Under the pieces are notes generated by a model. It did not search any database and was not told where the DNA came from. It worked only from the letters and a program-made list of their open reading frames with translations. A DNA stretch of 15,819 nucleotides from the NCBI GenBank assembly GCA_021811865.1, contig JAKAQB010000072.1, positions 1 to 15,819 of the forward strand, written 5' to 3'. Each line of letters opens with the position of its first letter. Within the stretch, counting starts at the first letter, position 1. The translations under genes and the position numbers were made by a program. Below are positions 1-5,229 of the stretch, piece by piece. This DNA comes from Actinomycetes bacterium (lineage in GTDB: Bacteria; Actinomycetota; Acidimicrobiia; Acidimicrobiales; Palsa-688).

Positions 1-99
1 CACAGCGACATCTTACACGACCGTGATTCTACTGGCAACTATTTAGTGGCTACAATCTCTTGACGCTTATCGCTCGTTGGTGCAGGTCGGGGCCAGAAA

Positions 100-474
100 T
101 CAGCCGCTATCGGCTGGGTAAGTTCGGTTTAGGAGGCGCCACAGGCTGATCACGTCATCGCGGTGATCGACCTGGCGACGGATGCCTGAGGCCTGGGCGT
201 GAGCGTACGTGGTCGCGAAGAAATCGAAGATGAACGAAGGTGGAAGCGGTGGCTCTCGCTCGTGCCAGATGGTGGTGAGCGTGCGCCACGCCATCCGGTT
301 GATCGCGAGCGCGCTCAGGTCTTCGTGGATCGGCCCGAGCCACCGAACCCACTTGTCACGGCGAGAATTGGGCTTCGGCTTCGGAATGCGCTTACGCCCC
401 ACCATCACGTCGAGATTCGTACCCCAGCCCGCAACATTCGGATCCGGAACGACTGGCTTGGACTCCTTGCCCAT
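100..474 (-). CDS. hypothetical protein, probably C-terminally truncated
   Basis: The open frame encodes 124 residues starting MGKESKPVV and ending NRTYPADSG. The N-terminal third is rich in Lys, Arg and Pro. The rest reads like a folded helical domain, with a segment SFIFDFFATTYAHAQ followed by QVDHRDDVISLWRLL. I do not recognise the family. It ends abruptly after what looks like an amphipathic helix, and the remaining 99 bases to the window edge hold no clear continuation in any minus-strand frame, so a truncation is likely. The ATG follows 3 nt after the TAG of a decayed frame upstream, and no clear Shine-Dalgarno is visible. It lies divergent from the ubiquitin-like operon and may be unrelated to it. 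Composition and codon use support coding better than the overlapping plus-strand frames. Confidence 0.5.
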   Translation of the reverse strand: MGKESKPVVPDPNVAGWGTNLDVMVGRKRIPKPKPNSRRDKWVRWLGPIHEDLSALAINRMAWRTLTTIWHEREPPLPPSFIFDFFATTYAHAQASGIRRQVDHRDDVISLWRLLNRTYPADSG

Positions 475-477
475 TGG

Positions 478-731
478 CTACTGCACGTCCGTGAGCCAGC
501 GCACGTGATGAGCCTCGCGCATCCGTACTCGGTGAGCGCGCCAACCGGATCGCGGCTACGGCTGACGCCGGGTGGACGAAGCCACCGCGCCACGAGCTCG
601 TACGGCCCGCTGGCCCGACCATCGTCATCGGCACGGCACAGTGCGGAGTCGCCGAGACGGCTTCGGAGGGTGCAAGGGTCGCCCCAGGATGGCCGGCGAG
701 CACCGCGGCGCCAGTCAGCGACAGCAACTTG
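478..731 (-). pseudogene. remnant of a protein-coding gene with a frameshift (C-terminal part)
   Basis: This 314-base gap between genes holds no intact gene. The minus strand has an open frame from about 731 that reads protein-like (for example GPYELVARWLRPPGVSRS, then GALTEY). Near 523-527 a single missing base would move it into a second frame reading MREAHHVRWLTDVQ and ending in TAG at 478-480. The joined reading looks like the C-terminal end of a real protein, but no start codon is visible and I do not recognise the family. The call is an inference from composition and continuity across the putative frameshift. Confidence 0.3.
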
Positions 732-738
732 CTATAAT
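730..738 (+). promoter_or_regulatory. extended -10 promoter for the ubiquitin-like operon
   Basis: The sequence TGC-TATAAT is a consensus -10 hexamer (733-738) with an extended -10 TGN element. It stands out in a GC-rich region. No good TTGACA-like -35 is seen 16-18 bp upstream, which an extended -10 can tolerate. The predicted start point near 745 gives a leader of about 44 nt before the first gene of the operon. Confidence 0.6.
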
Positions 739-788
739 CATAGATGTCAGCCTTACCAACGTCAATCGGGAACTCCTCGGAGGTCAAG

Positions 789-1076
789 ATGCCCGACCAA
801 ACGCCCCACAATCACGATCTCACCGTCACCGTCCACGACGAGGACGACGGGAGCGTGTACCACCTGTTCGCGGAACCCCAGACCCTGGTCAAGGTGGTGG
901 TGGACGATCTGTACACGAACCACCTGCACCGTGAGCGCCGAGAAGACGACCGGCTTCGCTGTGATGCCAACGGCGACGACGTGTTCGCGCACCTCGACGA
1001 CCGGCTGCGCCAGTACGAGGAGACGCACTGCCGACAGCTCGTGTGGGACTTCGCCGGCGGCCAGGGAGGCGCCTGA
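789..1076 (+). CDS. ubiquitin-like modifier protein (BilA-like), single beta-grasp domain
   Basis: This 95-residue protein is the likely modifier that the downstream E1 and E2 activate and attach to targets. The N-terminal half alternates short strands (LTVTVHDEDD, then VYHLFAEPQTLVKVVV) in the way of a beta-grasp fold, followed by a charged helical part. The C-terminus is WDFAGGQGGA, with a diglycine followed by one alanine, so the encoded JAB peptidase could trim it to expose Gly-Gly. The start is set at the ATG with a GGAGG Shine-Dalgarno (779-783) at 5 nt spacing. An in-frame ATG at 744 exists, but it sits at about the predicted transcription start and would add 15 unconvincing residues. 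Unlike the two-domain ISG15-like BilA proteins, only one domain fits here. The assignment rests mainly on gene context and the glycine tail. Confidence 0.7.
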   Translation: MPDQTPHNHDLTVTVHDEDDGSVYHLFAEPQTLVKVVVDDLYTNHLHRERREDDRLRCDANGDDVFAHLDDRLRQYEETHCRQLVWDFAGGQGGA

Positions 1077-1079
1077 GCC

Positions 1080-1613
1080 TTGATCCTTCCGCCGGTCGAC
1101 CCTGAGGTGGCGGCGCGAACGTTCCGGCGCCACCTGGACACGTACTGGGAGAACCGCGACCTCGACTCCAACGGATGGAGCCGGGTGGTCGTCGAGCCCC
1201 TTCACACCGTGGTGTCGATCCCGGCCTGGCGTCCCGACGGCACGACCGAGCCGTACCACCTCCGCCTCGGGGCCGAGTACTACGACGCGTTCCCGCCGAC
1301 CGTTCTCATCGTCGCGGGGACGGAGGGATGGCCCCGCGCCCGGGCCGGCACCACGTGGTGGCCAAAGCTCTCCCACCCCGGCTGGCTCGCCCTCCACGAC
1401 AGCTACCGCTACACCGACGGCCAAGGCAACTCGGTCGAAGGCCAGCTCGTGTGCTTCAGCATGACCGCCGAGTACTACATGTCCAACCATTCCCCGACCG
1501 AGAGCCAGCGGTGGCAGCAGGGACGACACACTGTCGCCGCAACCCTGAGCCGGCTGGCCGAGGTTCTCGCCCCTCCCCACTACATCGGTCCTGATGCGCC
1601 TCGTCCTGCCTGA
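1080..1613 (+). CDS. E2-like ubiquitin-conjugating enzyme (BilB-like)
   Basis: This 177-residue protein is the predicted E2, which accepts the activated modifier from the E1 and transfers it to a target. The core has a strand followed by FPPTVLIV (71-78), like the Pro-rich segment of E2 folds. An HP pair follows at 99-100, then GQLVCFSMT (121-129). Cys125 is the only cysteine in the protein and is the obvious catalytic residue. The C-terminal part (W145, then a long helix ending APPHYIG) matches the helix and Tyr-Gly ending I associate with bacterial E2-like proteins. It starts with TTG, 3 nt after the modifier stop, with GGGAGG about 12 nt upstream. It overlaps the JAB gene by 20 bp. Sequence similarity to classic E2s is low, so part of the confidence comes from the operon. 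Confidence 0.75.
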   Translation: MILPPVDPEVAARTFRRHLDTYWENRDLDSNGWSRVVVEPLHTVVSIPAWRPDGTTEPYHLRLGAEYYDAFPPTVLIVAGTEGWPRARAGTTWWPKLSHPGWLALHDSYRYTDGQGNSVEGQLVCFSMTAEYYMSNHSPTESQRWQQGRHTVAATLSRLAEVLAPPHYIGPDAPRPA

Positions 1614-2175
1614 GCCCGTCTGGGAGTCGCTCCTCGACCAGTTCGCCCGGCAACGACCCGGCGGCGAGCGCATCGCGTTCCTCGACGGGTATCGCCTCGG
1701 TGACGACGCCGTCGTCACGACGCTGACGATCCCCGACGCCACCTGTGAACCCGGTTACTACGCGGTGTCCCCCGACCAGATGCGCGAGGCAGGCGCCCAC
1801 TTTCGGCGCTTCGGCATGGTCCGTTTGGCCCAGGTCCACACCCACGGTGGACTCGGCCTCCACCACTCGGGCCGAGACGACCAGATGGCGTATTCACAGC
1901 GCCACGGGGCCGTCTCGATCGTCCTTCCCGAGCATGCGGTCGACCGGCCGTCGCCGACGGAGGGCCTCGTGCACGTCAGGACCGGGGACGCGTGGGTTCC
2001 CCTCACCGCCGACGAGGCGGCCGGCCTGGTCCTCCTCGTCCCGTCCACCCTCGACTTCAGGAGAAAACTATGGACGCCGTCTCCTCCCGCCACGAGATCG
2101 ACGTTCGCGGCGTGGTCGGCCCGATGGATACGGCGAGCCCTGTCGCCGTCTCGCTGGAGATCCCCGCGGACGTAG
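1594..2175 (+). CDS. JAB/JAMM (Mov34/MPN) metallopeptidase, deubiquitinase-like (BilD-like)
   Basis: The protein has a complete JAMM zinc site: a Glu in GGERIAFL (Glu25), then VHTH (His82 and His84), seven residues, Ser92, two residues, Asp95. This is the H-x-H-x7-S-x2-D signature of active JAB peptidases. In such operons the enzyme matures the modifier tail and/or removes it from targets. The domain fills about residues 1-160. The last ~35 residues are basic, rich in Ser and Arg, and lie entirely over the start of the E1 gene in another frame, so they may be a read-on tail made by loss of an earlier stop. The ATG lies inside the end of the E2 gene with no good Shine-Dalgarno, which implies translational coupling. 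Confidence 0.88.
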   Translation: MRLVLPEPVWESLLDQFARQRPGGERIAFLDGYRLGDDAVVTTLTIPDATCEPGYYAVSPDQMREAGAHFRRFGMVRLAQVHTHGGLGLHHSGRDDQMAYSQRHGAVSIVLPEHAVDRPSPTEGLVHVRTGDAWVPLTADEAAGLVLLVPSTLDFRRKLWTPSPPATRSTFAAWSARWIRRALSPSRWRSPRT

Positions 2176-3587
2176 CCGGGTCCCCGGCTGCGCAGCACAC
2201 CGCGTGGGCGCTCCTCAACATGCTGATGCGGTTGGACCGGGTCATCTCGGCCGTCTCCGTGGCCTGTCCATCGGACGTGCCCCAGCGTGTGCGTCTCTCG
2301 CCGTTGGCCGGCGACGCCGGTGGGCTTCGAGACAGGTTGCGTCACGGTGCCGCCGCCGTCAACGTCGTTCCGGTCGACTTCGGCCACCATCGCGGCGACG
2401 TGCGGATCGTGGTCGGTCCCGGCGATGCGGTCTCCGACGGGATTCGGGTATACGGAGAAGCCTGGTGCGGGGGCTTCGCCCGTGACCGGGCCGTCGCCGC
2501 CGCCCCGCCCTCGACCCTGCCCTTCGGTCCCTACATCGCCGCGGCCATGGCCGTGGGCGAGGTCTTCAAGCTCGTCCGCATAGACCCCGCCAAGTATCCG
2601 CCCACCGTCGCCGCCTTCTACTCGCTCTGGTCCCACCAGTCCGACACAACGTTCATCCGATGCGGCCCCGCCGCGATCCCGTCCATCGTCCTGGACGAGA
2701 CCCTTGCCGGTGTCGGTGCGGTCGGGTGCATCTGCGCCAACCTGCTCTGGTCCACCGACGGCGTCTCCGGCCGCATCCTCCTCGTCGACGGCGACGAGGA
2801 GGGGGTCGATGTCACGAACCTCAACAGGTACATGCTCTTCGGCCGCGCCCACCTCGGGATGCCCAAGGCGTCGACCGCCCACGACCTGCTGAACGGAGCC
2901 GGCTCCGTCGCCTGGGACGCCCATGACGGACCTCTCGAATCCACCGGTCGGCCGCACCGGCGCATCCTGTGTGCCGTCGACACCAACCCGAGCCGCCTCG
3001 CGGTGCAGAGCCTCTGGCCCGAGTCGCTTCTCATGGCGTCCACCAACGAGCTGCGGGCCGAGGTGGTGCGCTGTGATCCCCGGATGGGAGGGCCCTGCGC
3101 CCGTTGCCACAACCCGCCCGACACCATGACGCCCGACGACGAACTCCGGCGGCGGTTCCGAGAGGCCGACCCGGACGAGCAGCGCCATTTGGCCGAGGAG
3201 GTCAGCGCCGCTCTGCACGACGCCGTTGCGTGGGCGGAGACGGGTGAGTGCGGCACCACCGGGGAACGGGTCCGTGACGCCCTGCGGGGACCGCGGGGCA
3301 GAACGGAATCCTTCTCGGCCCCGTTCGTCTCGTGTGCCGCCGGGACCATGCTCGCCGCCGAGGTGGTGAAGGAGCACCTCGACGCGCCCGTCCCGTTGTC
3401 GCCGTCCGTGGCCCGCGCCCTCCTTCAGTTTTGGCAACCCGATCGCTCGTCGGGTGCGAAGCCGTACCTGCGGGACCCCCGCTGCCCGACCTGCATCCCC
3501 GAGCACGAGGCGGGGGTGATCTGGCGCGAACGGACCGCCGTCCGTCCATGGCGGTCCGCCGCGCGTCGGGAGGATGCTGGTCAGTGA
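2070..3587 (+). CDS. E1-like ThiF/MoeB-family adenylating enzyme (BilC-like)
   Basis: This 505-residue E1-like protein would adenylate the modifier C-terminus and load it on the E2. The first ~205 residues form an extra N-terminal domain not found in simple ThiF proteins. The ThiF/MoeB core follows: nucleotide-binding GVGAVG (214-219), LLVDGDEEGVDVTNLNRYML with Asp240, Asn250, Asn252 and Arg253, then GMPKAS. Zinc-binding CxxC pairs are at 343-346 and 472-475. Cys394 (TGECGTTG) or Cys422 could be the catalytic thioester residue; Cys394 fits the loop position better. The start is the ATG preceded by AGGAG (2059-2063) at 6 nt. An upstream in-frame ATG at 1992 has no ribosome site and codes low-complexity Pro/Arg sequence. 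The gene overlaps the JAB gene by 106 bp. A palindromic operator for the next genes covers its stop codon. Confidence 0.88.
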   Translation: MDAVSSRHEIDVRGVVGPMDTASPVAVSLEIPADVAGSPAAQHTAWALLNMLMRLDRVISAVSVACPSDVPQRVRLSPLAGDAGGLRDRLRHGAAAVNVVPVDFGHHRGDVRIVVGPGDAVSDGIRVYGEAWCGGFARDRAVAAAPPSTLPFGPYIAAAMAVGEVFKLVRIDPAKYPPTVAAFYSLWSHQSDTTFIRCGPAAIPSIVLDETLAGVGAVGCICANLLWSTDGVSGRILLVDGDEEGVDVTNLNRYMLFGRAHLGMPKASTAHDLLNGAGSVAWDAHDGPLESTGRPHRRILCAVDTNPSRLAVQSLWPESLLMASTNELRAEVVRCDPRMGGPCARCHNPPDTMTPDDELRRRFREADPDEQRHLAEEVSAALHDAVAWAETGECGTTGERVRDALRGPRGRTESFSAPFVSCAAGTMLAAEVVKEHLDAPVPLSPSVARALLQFWQPDRSSGAKPYLRDPRCPTCIPEHEAGVIWRERTAVRPWRSAARREDAGQ

Positions 3588-3594
3588 AACTGAC
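3580..3594. promoter_or_regulatory. palindromic operator, candidate binding site of the XRE regulator
   Basis: GTCAGT-GAA-ACTGAC is a perfect 15-bp inverted repeat with 6-bp arms and a 3-bp centre. It lies just upstream of the -10 box of the XRE gene and overlaps the E1 stop codon (3585-3587). A third GTCAGT half-site occurs at 3612-3617, right at the predicted transcription start. The layout is what an autorepressor of the XRE type would use. Confidence 0.6.
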
Positions 3595-3601
3595 ATCCGC
3601 G

Positions 3602-3607
3602 TAGAAT
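3602..3607 (+). promoter_or_regulatory. -10 box of a leaderless promoter for the XRE/ImmA pair
   Basis: TAGAAT fits the actinobacterial TANNNT -10 pattern. The next in-frame start, GTG at 3616, lies 8 nt downstream, where transcription should begin, so the mRNA is probably leaderless. No convincing -35 is visible; the region it would occupy is covered by the palindromic operator. Confidence 0.5.
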
Positions 3608-3615
3608 GGGGGTCA

Positions 3616-3942
3616 GTGGAGGATCAGGACTGGCTCTACCGGGAGATCGGCCGTCGCATCCGTGAGGCCCGGCGACGGGCGTCGCTGACCCAGGTGGAGC
3701 TGGCCCAGAGGGCGGGGTTGGCGCGAACGTCCATCACCAACATCGAGATGGGCAACCAACAACCCACCGTCCACGCCCTATGGCGGATTGCCGACGCGGT
3801 ACAAGCGCCACCATGCGACCTGCTCCCGGAGTGGCCCCATCGGCAGGCCGACACCGACTCGCAGCTCCCCGACGATGTCCCGGCGGCCACCCGCGCCGCG
3901 CTATTGAGAATCGATGCCAAACAAACAAAACGGAGGTCATAG
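3616..3942 (+). CDS. XRE-family helix-turn-helix transcriptional regulator (CapH-like)
   Basis: This 108-residue protein has a Cro/C1-type helix-turn-helix at about residues 10-70: IREARRRASLTQVELAQRAG, then the recognition helix in ARTSITNIEMGNQQP, then a helix ending at CDLLPEW. The C-terminal ~35 residues look flexible and basic at the end. It likely represses its own promoter through the adjacent palindrome. The GTG start is chosen because it sits at the predicted transcription start. The frame extends to an ATG at 3574, but that would lie upstream of the promoter and inside the E1 gene. The metallopeptidase gene follows after 1 nt, a pairing in which ImmA-type peptidases inactivate the repressor. 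Which other genes it controls is not shown by the sequence. Confidence 0.85.
   Translation: MEDQDWLYREIGRRIREARRRASLTQVELAQRAGLARTSITNIEMGNQQPTVHALWRIADAVQAPPCDLLPEWPHRQADTDSQLPDDVPAATRAALLRIDAKQTKRRS
3932..3936 (+). promoter_or_regulatory. Shine-Dalgarno that favours a TTG start for the metallopeptidase
   Basis: GGAGG lies 7 nt before the TTG at 3944. The alternative ATG at 3914 has no comparable site upstream, so the TTG is preferred. Confidence 0.6.
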
Positions 3943-3943
3943 C

Positions 3944-4468
3944 TTGCCTAAAGCGGACACCGAGGCCGCCAGACTGTTGCAAAGCGCCGGCATCACGAGC
4001 CCGCCCGTGGACGTGGACGCGTTGGCAACGCGCGTCGGTGCGGCCATCGTCCCCGAATCGCTCGACCCCGAAGTATCCGGAGTCCTGTATCGACGACCAG
4101 ACGGTGTCGTGATCGCCGTCAATCGCGACCACGCCCCGACCCGACGCCGCTTCACCGTGGCCCACGAACTGGGCCACCTCCTCCTGCATCAAGGCCGGCC
4201 GCTGATCGTCGACCACGTCGTGCGGGCGAGGATCAACCTTCGTGATCACCGATCCAGCCTTGCGACCGAGCGAGAAGAGATAGACGCCAACCGCTTCGCC
4301 GCCAGCCTCCTGATGCCCGCCGACCTGGTCAACGATCGACTCACGAAGCAACTCCGGCATGGCTTGAGCGAACAGCGAACCATCGACGCCCTCGCAAAGG
4401 AGTTCGGCGTCAGTCCGCAGGCCATGGAGTTCCGACTCACGAACCTCGGCCTACGGGCCGCCGTCTAA
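3944..4468 (+). CDS. ImmA/IrrE-family zinc metallopeptidase (CapP-like)
   Basis: This 174-residue protein has FTVAHELGHLLLHQ with the HExxH zinc motif at 74-78. The downstream glutamate segment EEIDANRFAASLLMP (111-125) supplies the third ligand, as in the ImmA/IrrE family (COG2856). Members cleave a cognate XRE-type repressor, such as ImmA on ImmR, IrrE on DdrO, or CapP on CapH. The C-terminal helices (TIDALAKEFGVSPQAMEFRLTN is one span) are typical of the family. The start is set at TTG, one base after the XRE stop, with a good GGAGG. An ATG at 3914 would add 10 residues and overlap the XRE gene. The two genes surely form one unit. The inducing signal is unknown; DNA damage is one known trigger for related pairs. 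Confidence 0.88.
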   Translation: MPKADTEAARLLQSAGITSPPVDVDALATRVGAAIVPESLDPEVSGVLYRRPDGVVIAVNRDHAPTRRRFTVAHELGHLLLHQGRPLIVDHVVRARINLRDHRSSLATEREEIDANRFAASLLMPADLVNDRLTKQLRHGLSEQRTIDALAKEFGVSPQAMEFRLTNLGLRAAV

Positions 4469-4514
4469 CGAACCGCCTCGTCAGTCTCAGATCAGACCGC
4501 CATGTTGAGATCAC

Positions 4515-4976
4515 TCAGAGTCGAAGCCGCCTCACCTCTTCACCGATCGTCCCGACGATGTCGTCAACGGGCTCATGCTCCCAAAACCGGAGCACCTCCC
4601 AGCCGTGGGAGCGCAGCAGGGCGTCGTTCTGCCGATCGCGTGCCACGGTGCCGTCCAACTTTGTCGACCACCACGTCGCGTTGGTGACGGGCCGGGTGGC
4701 ATGTTCGGGACAGCCATGCCAGAAGCATCCGTCGAGCTGAACCGCCAGTCGAAGGCGGGTGAACGCCACGTCTACCTCGCAACGGATGCCGGGGACCGGG
4801 CGGTAATGCTTGCGGAACCGGAGCCCGGCGGCGTGCAGTGCCGACCGCAGCTCGATCTCGGGTCGGGTGTCGCGGGGGCGGTTCGACCGCAGCGACCGAC
4901 GCACGCCCTCCGAGGACGCCCAGGACGGGGCGGGCAAGGCCATGACCCGATCGTACGTCCGAGGCATCGCCGACAT
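4515..4976 (-). CDS. vsr: very short patch repair (Vsr) mismatch endonuclease
   Basis: This 153-residue protein nicks DNA 5' of T in T:G mismatches that arise when 5-methylcytosine deaminates. It carries the family signature in order: RPRDTRPEIELRSALHAAG (33-51), LRFRKHYRPVPGIRCEVDVAF with the presumed metal-binding Asp69, LDGCFWHGCPEH (81-92, His87), TWWSTKL, a Val-Ala-Arg-Asp-Arg segment and GWEVLRFWEHE. Length matches family members (~135-155). The frame is open to 5036, but residues before 4976 look non-coding and would overlap the divergent helix-turn-helix gene; ATGs at 4976 and 4967 are both possible starts. The neighbour is a C5-cytosine methyltransferase, the expected partner. It is convergent with the ImmA gene, with a 46-bp gap and no clear terminator. 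Confidence 0.9.
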   Translation of the reverse strand: MSAMPRTYDRVMALPAPSWASSEGVRRSLRSNRPRDTRPEIELRSALHAAGLRFRKHYRPVPGIRCEVDVAFTRLRLAVQLDGCFWHGCPEHATRPVTNATWWSTKLDGTVARDRQNDALLRSHGWEVLRFWEHEPVDDIVGTIGEEVRRLRL

Positions 4977-4979
4977 AAC

Positions 4980-4999
4980 TAGTCGACGTTGGTAGACTA
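4980..4999. promoter_or_regulatory. inverted repeat in the divergent vsr / helix-turn-helix promoter region
   Basis: TAGTC (4980-4984) and GACTA (4995-4999) form an inverted repeat with a 10-bp centre that itself starts near a GTCGAC palindrome. It covers the -10 box of the plus-strand gene. It could be an operator for the small helix-turn-helix protein. The arms are short, so chance is possible. Confidence 0.3.
4993..4998 (+). promoter_or_regulatory. -10 box of a leaderless promoter for the helix-turn-helix / methyltransferase pair
   Basis: TAGACT matches TANNNT and ends 6 nt before the GTG at 5005. This spacing places the transcription start at or next to the start codon. No clear Shine-Dalgarno precedes the GTG, which supports a leaderless message. 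The -35 position (about 4970-4975, CCGACA) is a partial match. Confidence 0.5.
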
Positions 5000-5004
5000 A
5001 CGAT

Positions 5005-5229
5005 GTGGTCCGACGCGTGGTGCTGCAGGATCTCATAGACGCCTCCGAGGTGGCGACGCTCCTCGGTCTCAGTCAACGGAACAGCGTCGCGACGTACTTG
5101 CAGCGTTATCCCGACTTCCCCCGTCCCGTCGTCGACACCGGCACGGGACGCTGTCGTCTCTGGCTGAGGTCGGACGTGGATCGATGGCGCCGGGCCAGGG
5201 CGGCAGCCGGCAAGGTACGCAGGCGGTGA
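5005..5229 (+). CDS. small helix-turn-helix DNA-binding protein (AlpA/excisionase-like)
   Basis: This 74-residue protein reads IDASEVATLLGLSQRNSVAT, then a loop with YPDFPRPV, then a strand and LWLRSDVDRW. This is the compact winged-helix pattern of AlpA, MerR-like and excisionase proteins: a helix-turn-helix, a wing with a Pro-rich turn, and a final helix with a Trp. It overlaps the methyltransferase start by 4 bp (GTGA), so the two genes are translated together. Its likely role is transcriptional control of the methyltransferase and perhaps of vsr, which is divergent across the promoter region. A role in excision of a mobile element is less likely since no integrase is nearby. Confidence 0.75.
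   Translation: MVRRVVLQDLIDASEVATLLGLSQRNSVATYLQRYPDFPRPVVDTGTGRCRLWLRSDVDRWRRARAAAGKVRRR

Noticed and set aside
1992..2069. Upstream extension of the E1 gene to an earlier ATG
   Set aside because: The 26 added residues are Arg/Pro-rich, lie over the JAB domain and have no ribosome site, while the ATG at 2070 has AGGAG at 6 nt.
1758..3596. 612-codon open frame on the minus strand opposite the JAB and E1 genes
   Set aside because: Low-complexity Gly/Arg/Asp-rich reading without domain motifs, fully antisense to genes with clear catalytic motifs; a product of high GC content.
4469..4514. Possible bidirectional terminator between the ImmA and vsr genes
   Set aside because: Only a 5-bp TCTCA/TGAGA stem with a long loop extending into vsr and no T-run; not convincing.
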